Shown: positions 1-5,648 of the stretch, one piece after another
How positions within the stretch are numbered: position 1 is the first letter of the stretch
Layout of the letters: every line of letters starts with the position of its first letter
DNA from: CAVPRW01 sp046727435 [NCBI: bacterium]
GTDB lineage: Bacteria; Tectomicrobia; Entotheonellia; J063
Length of the DNA: 13,378 nt
Direction: 5' to 3'
Assembly: GCA_046727435.1 (NCBI GenBank)
Contig: JBKPCR010000250.1
Span: 1-13,378 of the forward strand
The notes under the pieces: model-generated
The model's input: only the letters and a program-made list of their open reading frames with translations
Told to the model about the DNA's origin: nothing
Databases searched by the model: none
Program-made: the position numbers and the translations under genes

Positions 1-34
1 ATTCTTCTCACACAGCCATAGGAGGGAGAAACCC

Positions 35-739
35 ATGAAGCTGCTCGTCTTGTCTGGAGGCAGGCACCCGTATCACGAATCCACCCCGATCCTGGGAGAC
101 TTTCTGAGCAAGGCCGGTCATGAGGTGACCATTACCGAAGACGCCGCGGTCCTGGGCCGGGCCGCAGACCTGGCGGGATACGATGCGGTGGTCTTCAATA
201 CGCGCCGGGAAGCCCTGCCGGAGATGCCCGACCTGACCTTGTCGCCGGCCGAACAAGACGGCCTGAAGACTTTCATCCGTGCGGGCAAGGCGTTTATCTG
301 TTTGCACATCTCCACGTGTCTGCCGAAGGCCTGGCCGGAGTATCATGAGATCACCGGCGGAGGGTGGATCACCGGCACGAGCTTCCATCCGCCCTATGGG
401 GAGTTCACCGTCCACGTAAATGCCCCAGGACATCCGGGCGTCCAAGGGGTGTCGGACTTCAAGACTCCCGATGAGTTGTACATGGGCTTGGCATTCAGCC
501 CGGGCAATGAGGTGTTTATCACCGCTGATGCGGCGGAGGGCACGTATCCCTGGGGGCCGCAGCGGCAGCCTAAGCACATGCCAGGGGGCACCTTTCCGCT
601 GGGGTGGACGCGGCCGTACGGCGAGGGCAAGGTGTTTGTGCTATTGCTGGGCCATGATGGACGGAGCTTTCAGACTCCAGCGTTTCAGCAGCTGGTGCTG
701 AATGGCGTGGACTGGGCGACGGCACCCACCACACGTTAG
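35..739 (+). CDS. ThuA-domain protein (glutamine-amidotransferase-like fold)
   Basis: A 234-residue protein of the ThuA family (trehalose-utilisation type), which has a class I glutamine-amidotransferase-like fold. The start is fixed by a strong Shine-Dalgarno site (AGGAGGG, 20-26) eight bases before the ATG. Family signs: an N-terminal beta strand followed by GGRHPYHES, the strand YDAVVFNTR, the elbow-like segment GKAFICLHISTC at residues 84-95 (H91 where family members usually read G-L-H), the segment PDELYMGLAF, and the C-terminal signature YGEGKVFVLLLGHDG ending in GVDWA. The length is normal for a stand-alone ThuA domain, and no signal peptide is visible, so a cytoplasmic location is likely. 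The true substrate of most ThuA proteins is unknown; roles in sugar or keto-sugar metabolism are known for some. It is the first of four same-strand genes and lies about 100 bases before a lactonase-like gene, which fits carbohydrate or small-molecule breakdown. The family call is firm; the function is open. Confidence 0.88.
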   Translation: MKLLVLSGGRHPYHESTPILGDFLSKAGHEVTITEDAAVLGRAADLAGYDAVVFNTRREALPEMPDLTLSPAEQDGLKTFIRAGKAFICLHISTCLPKAWPEYHEITGGGWITGTSFHPPYGEFTVHVNAPGHPGVQGVSDFKTPDELYMGLAFSPGNEVFITADAAEGTYPWGPQRQPKHMPGGTFPLGWTRPYGEGKVFVLLLGHDGRSFQTPAFQQLVLNGVDWATAPTTR

Positions 740-842
740 GCCGAACGGGCCAATCGGGTGCGGAGCATGGGTGGGCTGATACCTACGATGGGTCACACGG
801 TCGGTGGAGCTGTCTGATCACGCCGCATGATGAGGAGGAATG

Positions 843-1757
843 ATGGCACCGTTAGAAGTCTACAACCCTGGACTACATGATCTGATTGCCCCCGATGCCC
901 CCATCGAACGCATCGCCGGCGGGTTGGGGTTTACCGAAGGCCCGGTATGGCGTGGTAGATACCTGCTCTTTAGCGATATTCCCAACAAGCGTATCGTGCG
1001 CTGGCGCCGGCTGTCCGAGGGCCCGGAGCTGACCACCTACGCCACGGGGATGTCCAATGGCCTGACACTGGACCGCCAGGGCCGAGTGTTGGCAGCCGGG
1101 CACGACGGCCGCTGCGTCACTCGCGTCGCGGACGACGGCACCCGCACAGTGTTGGCGGAGCGGTTCGAAGGCAAGCGGCTCAACAGCCCCAACGACATCG
1201 TAGTGAAGTCCGACGGCTCCATCTACTTCACCGACCCACCCTATGCCATCCAGCCCAGCACCCCTGGCATGCCGCGGCCTCCAGGATGGTGGACCGCGCC
1301 CATCCCGGGCAAGGAATTGCCCCACAATGGCGTCTACCGTCTGAACCCGGATGGTACCCTGCGCTTGCTGGTCGACGACTTTGCCCTGCCCAACGGCCTG
1401 GCTTTTTCCCCTGATGAGTCAGCTCTGTACGTCGCCGATTCGGCCCACGGGCATATTCGGGCGTTTGACGTGCGTCCGGATGGCACGCTCACCAACGGTC
1501 GGATCCCATTCGAGATGCCGTCGAATGACCCGGGGGTGGCGGACGGCTTCAAGGTCGACCTGCAAGGCAACGTGTTCAGCACCGGACCGGGCGGCGTGTG
1601 GGTATATCGCCCCAATGGCGAACGGCTGGGGCGCATTGTCCTGCCGGAGCTGCCGGCAAATCTGTCCTGGGGTGAGGATGGCAGCGTCCTCTTCCTGACC
1701 GCACGCACCAGCGTCTACCGGTTGCCAACCAAGACGCGCGGTGCGTTGCTGGGCTAA
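843..1757 (+). CDS. SMP-30/gluconolactonase-like hydrolase
   Basis: A six-bladed beta-propeller lactonase of the SMP-30/gluconolactonase/LRE family, 304 residues from the preferred start. Two adjacent ATGs occur at 840 and 843. The AGGAGG site at 833-838 leaves only one base before the first, so 843 is preferred. Numbered from the upstream ATG, the expected metal ligands are all present: E33 in FTEGPVW, N118 in SPNDIV, N185 in LPNGLAF and D235 in DGFKVD. FTDPPY (130-135) and the C-terminal SWGEDGSVLFLTA are also family marks. The family hydrolyses sugar lactones or organophosphate esters using one divalent metal ion. There is no signal peptide, so it is probably cytoplasmic. Spacing of about 100 bases to each neighbour and its own ribosome site suggest one transcript with independent initiation. 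The substrate cannot be read from the sequence; a sugar lactone is the default guess. Confidence 0.92.
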   Translation: MAPLEVYNPGLHDLIAPDAPIERIAGGLGFTEGPVWRGRYLLFSDIPNKRIVRWRRLSEGPELTTYATGMSNGLTLDRQGRVLAAGHDGRCVTRVADDGTRTVLAERFEGKRLNSPNDIVVKSDGSIYFTDPPYAIQPSTPGMPRPPGWWTAPIPGKELPHNGVYRLNPDGTLRLLVDDFALPNGLAFSPDESALYVADSAHGHIRAFDVRPDGTLTNGRIPFEMPSNDPGVADGFKVDLQGNVFSTGPGGVWVYRPNGERLGRIVLPELPANLSWGEDGSVLFLTARTSVYRLPTKTRGALLG

Positions 1758-1852
1758 CGCACAGGCGAGCCAACCAGAGGCCACGACCAGTCGATTCTAG
1801 ATGCGTGCATGCTCCCACGCCGCGCGAGGGCGAGAGATAAGGAGGATAAATC

Positions 1853-2641
1853 ATGCTAAGAATGGGAGGGGTAGCATCAGCCGGGCATATCACGGTGTTC
1901 AAAGGCCTGAAGACGCATTTCCAGCAACAGGGCATTGACCTCGACTGGGTACTGTATTCCAACTACGACGCACTCGTCGATGCGTTCGCGACCCGAGAAA
2001 TCGACCTGGCCTGGAATGGTCCGATCTCGTACGTCAAGATCAAACAACGCCTGAACGATCCCTGCCAAGTCGTCGCCATGCGTGATGTCGACGTCAACTT
2101 TAGCACTCAATTGTTCACTCGCCGCGACTCGAGCATCACCACGGTGGCAGACCTGAAGGGCAAGCGCGTGGCCCTCGGCAGTCGCGGCTCAGCGCAAGCG
2201 GGTCTGCTGCCCTATTATTTCCTGAAACAACAGGGCCTTGATCCGCAGCGAGATTTGGCCGCCTGTACCTTTACCGAGGATCGCGAGCCGAGTGCCCTCT
2301 CTGATGAGCGGGCGGTCGTCGATCTTGTGCTCAAAGGCTCCTATGATGCGGGTGCCGTGAGTCGACGGACGCTCGAAGTGCTGAGCGAGCAAGGCCAACC
2401 GATTCTGGATACCTTGCGTGTCTTCTGGTCTAGCCCAGGCTACAGCCACTGCTGCTTTACCGCGCACCAGGAATTGGAAGCGGGCCTGGCCCAGCGAATC
2501 ACCGACGCCTTCATCTCCATGCAATACCAGGACCCGCTGGGCAAAGAGGTGCTGGACGCCGAAGGCTGCAAGGCGTTTGTGCCAGGCATCACCAGAGGCT
2601 GGGAAGCGTTAGAAAGCGCCATGAAAGAGCCAGTCCGCTGA
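1853..2641 (+). CDS. PhnD-like phosphate/phosphonate-type substrate-binding protein, no signal peptide
   Basis: A 262-residue protein of the PhnD/SsuA/transferrin-like type II periplasmic-binding fold. Start ATG 1853 lies seven bases after AAGGAGG (1839-1845). Family signs: an early GLKTHFQQQGIDLDW helix-strand, the segment REIDLAWNGPISYV, VADLKGKRVALGSRGSAQAGLLPYYFL in the hinge region, and a late YDAGAVSR strand followed by FWSSPGYSHCCF. Unlike classical binding proteins it starts almost directly in the fold, with no hydrophobic signal peptide or lipobox, and no permease or ATPase gene lies next to it. It could therefore be a cytoplasmic ligand binder, an enzyme-like derivative of the fold, or a protein exported in an unusual way. 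Related short, leaderless PhnD-like proteins do occur near catabolic genes. The ligand is unknown; oxyanion specificity should not be assumed from the family name. Confidence 0.82.
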   Translation: MLRMGGVASAGHITVFKGLKTHFQQQGIDLDWVLYSNYDALVDAFATREIDLAWNGPISYVKIKQRLNDPCQVVAMRDVDVNFSTQLFTRRDSSITTVADLKGKRVALGSRGSAQAGLLPYYFLKQQGLDPQRDLAACTFTEDREPSALSDERAVVDLVLKGSYDAGAVSRRTLEVLSEQGQPILDTLRVFWSSPGYSHCCFTAHQELEAGLAQRITDAFISMQYQDPLGKEVLDAEGCKAFVPGITRGWEALESAMKEPVR

Positions 2642-2691
2642 CGGGAAACACGACGTCTGGCCTCAGGCCTCACCATACGCAGGAGGAGGGC

Positions 2692-3894
2692 ATGCGGATG
2701 AAGACCAGCACCGACCGGATCCTCACCACACACGTCGGCAGCCTCCCCCGTCCAGAGAGCATCAAAGCCCTCCTCCGCGCCCGTTTGGGCGGCCAGCCCC
2801 TCGACGAGTCCCAGCTCGCGGCGCGTGTCGCCGAGGCTGTGCGCGCGGTTGTCCGCCAGCAGGCCGAGGTCGGCCTCGATGTCATCTCCGACGGTGAAAT
2901 GGGCAAGACCAGCTTTCTGGCCTATGCGGAAGAACGGTTAACGGGCTTCGTCCCGATGACGGCCAACGCCCCGGACGTCCCGTCAAGCAATGTGGGGAGT
3001 TCATGGGCGAGGCGGCTCGACACCCGGCGGGAGTGGCGGGCGTTCCGTGAGTATTATGAGGAGTACTTGCCGCGAGCGATGCCTCCCGCGGCGCCGCCAT
3101 CGGTCTGTCAGGGACCTATCGCGTATCAGGGTCAGGCCTTGTTGCAACGAGATCTCGCCACCTTCAAGGCCGCCTTGCAGGGCATCAATGTTGGAGAGGC
3201 CTTTGTGCCCGCCATCGCGCCGGCGATGGTCGGCCGAGGTCAGAACCAGTACTACGCCACCGAAGAAGAGTACGTGTTCGCCATCGCCGAGGCCCTGAAG
3301 ACCGAATACCGAGCCATTGTCGACTCGGGGTTCATCCTGCAGATCGACGATCCGGGGTTGGGCGAAACGTGGGACATGATGATGCCGGCGCCTCCGCTGG
3401 AGGACTACCGGCGTATGCAGGCCCGCAACATTGAGGCGCTCAATCACGCCCTGGCTGGCATTCCCGAAGAGCGCGTGCGCTACCACCTGTGTTGGGGCAG
3501 CTGGCAGGGGCCGCATGTCCACGACCTGGGTCTGCGCGATATCGTTGATCTCGTCTTGCGGGTCAAGGCCCAGGCCTACTCGATAGAGGCGGCGACACCC
3601 CGCCATGCGTACGAGTGGCGCGTCTGGGAGGACGTCCCGTTGCCCGAGGGCAAAGTGCTGATCCCTGGCGTCATCGCGCATACCACGGCGGTGGTCGAGC
3701 ATCCCGAAACGGTGGCCGAGCGACTCATGAACTTCGCGCGGGTAGTGGGCCGCGAGCGAGTCATGGCTGGGGCCGACTGCGGGTTTGCCCAGGGGGCGAT
3801 GTACCAGCGCCAGCACCCGACCATCATGTGGGCCAAGTTCGCGGCGCTAGTCGAGGGGGCACGCCTCGCCTCTGAGCGGCTGTGGCGGTCGTAG
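2692..3894 (+). CDS. MetE-II / cobalamin-independent methionine-synthase-like zinc methyltransferase
   Basis: A 400-residue TIM-barrel protein of the cobalamin-independent methionine synthase II (UROD/MetE-like) family. The AGGAGGAGGG tract at 2681-2690 serves ATG 2692 or the second in-frame ATG at 2698; both are possible. Family signs: the N-terminal TTHVGSLPRP, the DVISDGEMGK segment near residue 65, and likely zinc ligands H265 and C267 in YHLCWGSW, E299 in YSIEAA and C363 in GADCGF. This corresponds only to the catalytic C-terminal half of full MetE; the folate-binding N-terminal half is absent. The family includes methyltransferases and the epoxyalkane:coenzyme M transferases, all of which use zinc to activate a thiol. 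The position at the end of a cluster of lactonase, ThuA and binding-protein genes argues for a thiol or methyl transfer step in breakdown of a small molecule rather than general methionine synthesis. The exact reaction is unknown. Confidence 0.88.
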   Translation: MRMKTSTDRILTTHVGSLPRPESIKALLRARLGGQPLDESQLAARVAEAVRAVVRQQAEVGLDVISDGEMGKTSFLAYAEERLTGFVPMTANAPDVPSSNVGSSWARRLDTRREWRAFREYYEEYLPRAMPPAAPPSVCQGPIAYQGQALLQRDLATFKAALQGINVGEAFVPAIAPAMVGRGQNQYYATEEEYVFAIAEALKTEYRAIVDSGFILQIDDPGLGETWDMMMPAPPLEDYRRMQARNIEALNHALAGIPEERVRYHLCWGSWQGPHVHDLGLRDIVDLVLRVKAQAYSIEAATPRHAYEWRVWEDVPLPEGKVLIPGVIAHTTAVVEHPETVAERLMNFARVVGRERVMAGADCGFAQGAMYQRQHPTIMWAKFAALVEGARLASERLWRS

Positions 3895-3915
3895 GGCGGC
3901 TGGCACGGCCGTCCC
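3894..3915 (+). terminator. Possible weak hairpin after the MetE-II gene
   Basis: GGGCGGC (3894-3900) pairs with GCCGTCCC (3908-3915) if one T is bulged, giving seven base pairs around a seven-base loop. It begins at the last base of the stop codon. No run of T follows, so it is not a textbook intrinsic terminator; it may only protect the 3' end or be a chance fold in GC-rich DNA. Confidence 0.25.
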
Positions 3916-4156
3916 TGCGATCAATCTCCGCCTCATGATAGGCGATCTTGCCTCGATCTGGTCATCCACTGCGCACATGTCATCGACAACCCCGGCCATG
4001 TCATTTCAATCCATGGTCGTATAGTCAAAAAATCCGAACACACCTTTTACCTGAGGTTACACGCCCACTATTCTCCGCCCTTGGTCTTGCCTTCCACCAT
4101 GCGATCATCCATACTCACTCTCAGGATGAAAGAACATCGCGGGCATGGAGAGGAAG
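3916..4156. other. Intergenic stretch before the integrase remnant, no gene seen
   Basis: Together with the decayed gene that follows, this makes about 750 bases without an intact gene. I see no reading frame with recognisable protein similarity, no tRNA-like cloverleaf and no clear repeat here. The base composition is lower in GC than the preceding gene (for example an AT-rich patch around 4020-4040). It may be the upstream flank or left end of the decayed insertion element, but I could not find terminal inverted repeats. Confidence 0.4.
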
Positions 4157-4587
4157 ATGGGCTGGAAGAAGCTGTTGGCATACATCACGGGTTCAGTAGA
4201 CTAGGAACTGATGCTGCCGCAACGCATACTTGGTGACGGAGAACTGCATCCTGCGCAAGCAGATTCAGGGCCATGTGCGACTGAGCGATGCGGAGCGCAA
4301 GACCCTGGCCACGATCGGCAAGCAGTTGGGGAAGTAGGCATTGGCGGAGGTGGCCAGTCTTGTCAAGCCCGATATTATCCTTGCGTAGCAACGCAAACTC
4401 GTGGCGCACAAGTTCGACGGTTCTCAGCAACGACAGGCGCCAGGCCGATCAATCACGAGAGATCCCATCAGGGGCAGGGCAATGCCCTGCTCTTTCCCTT
4501 GTCCAGCCCAGCTGGGTGGTCTACAGGTCCGATTCAGTGTCGCACACGACTGGGGGGCTCCTGAAATACTATACCCACATGGCTGCG
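4157..4587 (+). pseudogene. Decayed integrase/transposase (rve-type DDE family), internally deleted
   Basis: Remnant of a DDE integrase of the rve-core kind. Frame 1 from ATG 4157 reads MGWKKLLAYITGSVD and stops at TAG 4202-4204, where the family has glutamine. An extra C near 4217 shifts the frame, after which the text continues as RNAYLVTENCILRKQIQG, RLSDAERKTLATIGKQLGK, stop TAG 4335-4337, ALAEVASLVKPDIILA, stop TAG 4386-4388 (a tryptophan in relatives), then RKLVAHKFDGSQQRQAPGR. Near 4450 it jumps to sequence typical of the family's C-terminus (HERSHQGQGNALLFP, then GPIQCRTRLGG). A missing base near 4556 then shifts to LLKYYTHMAA, ending at 4587. Thus the entire catalytic core, expected to be about 200 residues, is gone. 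The match to the family is from my memory of related integrases, not a search. It cannot make an active enzyme. It marks past mobile-element activity beside the toxin-antitoxin and STAND genes. Confidence 0.8.
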
Positions 4588-4644
4588 TGCGAGGTGGTAT
4601 GTCACGATTTGTGGGAATCAGACCATGGTGATACAACGCTCGCT

Positions 4645-4650
4645 TATAAT
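4645..4650 (+). promoter_or_regulatory. Candidate -10 box (TATAAT) for the toxin-antitoxin pair
   Basis: A perfect TATAAT lies about 40 bases before the antitoxin start. No convincing -35 hexamer is found 16-18 bases upstream, so strength is uncertain. It lies just past the end of the integrase remnant, so it may be native to the toxin-antitoxin unit. Confidence 0.45.
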
Positions 4651-4691
4651 GGATGGTCCAGAGAAAACACCCATGTGGAGAAAGAGACGTG

Positions 4692-4973
4692 ATGTCACGC
4701 ATCTCGATTGATATCGCGGATGATCTTTTGCAGGCTTTGCGGGAGCAACCCCAGGACGTGGTCCAGGAAATGCGGGTGAGTGCTGCGCTCCACTATTTCC
4801 AAACCCGACGCCTCTCCCTCGGACAAGCGGCACGGCTGGCCGGGATACCGCGTCTTGCGTTCCTTGATGTCCTGATGGCCCACGGTGTCCCGGCGTTTGA
4901 TCTGTCCGTGGAGGACGCCGACGCCGAAATTGCCACGGCCCAGCGGCTGGATCGCACGGATGATCGTCAGTAA
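4692..4973 (+). CDS. UPF0175-family antitoxin
   Basis: A 93-residue protein matching the UPF0175 pattern: a short N-terminal strand (MSRISIDIADDLL), a central helical part, and the conserved helix-turn-helix-like segment SLGQAARLAGIPRLAFLDVL followed by HGVPAF (about residues 39-65). An in-frame ATG at 4653 would add 13 residues, but the family usually begins right at the first strand, so ATG 4692 is preferred. A GGAG at 4677-4680 is somewhat distant, and GAG at 4684-4686 is closer. The gene overlaps the next one by 14 bases, the usual arrangement of a type II toxin-antitoxin operon with translational coupling. By family it should bind and neutralise the PIN-like partner and probably repress their shared promoter. 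Family assignment is strong; its action as an antitoxin is inferred from the pairing. Confidence 0.85.
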   Translation: MSRISIDIADDLLQALREQPQDVVQEMRVSAALHYFQTRRLSLGQAARLAGIPRLAFLDVLMAHGVPAFDLSVEDADAEIATAQRLDRTDDRQ

Positions 4974-5430
4974 CGCCACGCCGCTGATAGCCTTTGCACG
5001 CATTGGAGAACTGGCCTTACTGGAGCGGACAGTCCACCACGTGACGCTGCCGGAGACCGTCTGGGACGAGGTTACAGCTGTGACGACCCATCCTGGAGCG
5101 GAGGCCATCGGTCAGGCGAGCTGGATTGCCGTCCACGCAGTCACGTCGGTGCCCGCGGAACTGCTAGCCCTCCTTGATCGGGGAGAGGCGGAGGTGATCG
5201 CACTCGCCGAAGAGCTGAAAGCCCAGGAAGTGCTTCTAGATGAACGGGCCGCACGAGCCATTGCGATCACGCGGGGACTGCCAGTAATTGGCGCCGCGGG
5301 TCTGTTGGTACGGGCTAAGGATCGTGGGTTCATCCCAGCCGTGAGACCGGTCCTCACCCGCATGCAAGCCGAGGGCGTGCGGTATAGTCAACGATTCATC
5401 GAGACACTTTTAGGGCGACTGGGAGAATAA
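4960..5430 (+). CDS. DUF3368 PIN-like toxin (putative ribonuclease)
   Basis: A 156-residue protein of the DUF3368/PIN-like nuclease family. It starts at ATG 4960 inside the end of the antitoxin gene; the longer open frame from 4885 is rejected because the family begins at MIVSNATPLIAFARIG. Candidate active-site acidic residues are E37 in ETVWDEV, E76 or E78 in DRGEAEVIALAEE, and D94 in VLLDERAARAIA. The first PIN aspartate position reads asparagine (N5), a substitution also seen in other members of this family. The tail PAVRPVLTRMQAEGVRYSQ is typical of DUF3368. By analogy with PIN toxins it would cleave RNA using magnesium and be restrained by the upstream protein. The pair may act in plasmid- or island-type stabilisation, stress or phage defence. 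Direct proof of toxicity is absent. Confidence 0.86.
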   Translation: MIVSNATPLIAFARIGELALLERTVHHVTLPETVWDEVTAVTTHPGAEAIGQASWIAVHAVTSVPAELLALLDRGEAEVIALAEELKAQEVLLDERAARAIAITRGLPVIGAAGLLVRAKDRGFIPAVRPVLTRMQAEGVRYSQRFIETLLGRLGE

Positions 5431-5635
5431 CGTGCGTCATGATAACACCTGAATCTAGTGTGACAACTGCCGCGCAGCCGCATGAATATTTTGACCCAAC
5501 GCGCCTAATCACCACACCGACAGGGCCTGCAACACCTCCACTCAAAATTTGCGACAGAACCTAAAACGCTCTTCGACTGCACAGGCATCAAACGATGGTA
5601 ATGAGGTCAAGCGACCACGCGCGAGAACGTGAGCA

Positions 5636-5640
5636 AAGGA
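5636..5640 (+). promoter_or_regulatory. Shine-Dalgarno site that decides the STAND gene start
   Basis: AAGGA at 5636-5640 lies eight bases before ATG 5649. The in-frame ATG at 5595 has no such site. I therefore place the start at 5649, giving 2016 rather than 2034 residues. A very weak promoter-like pair (GTGACA 5460-5465, GAATAT 5484-5489) occurs upstream in the 218-base gap; it is not convincing. Confidence 0.6.
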
Positions 5641-5648
5641 AGATCTTG

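Noticed and set aside
3001-3816. Minus-strand open frame of 271 residues opposite the MetE-II gene
   Set aside because: It has no recognisable family features and is explained as an antisense shadow of a GC-rich gene with strong zinc-ligand and TIM-barrel motifs on the plus strand.
4575-4678. Inverted repeat CCACATGG (4575-4582) and CCATGTGG (4671-4678) around the candidate TATAAT
   Set aside because: Only eight bases, about 90 bases apart, one arm inside the integrase remnant; chance or minor, not enough for an operator or a terminal repeat.
4211-4692. Two overlapping plus-strand open frames (4211-4564, 4288-4692) as small genes
   Set aside because: They are frame-shifted pieces of the decayed integrase; the recognisable text jumps between frames.
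5595-5648. Start of the STAND gene at ATG 5595
   Set aside because: No ribosome binding site is seen there, whereas AAGGA lies eight bases before ATG 5649.
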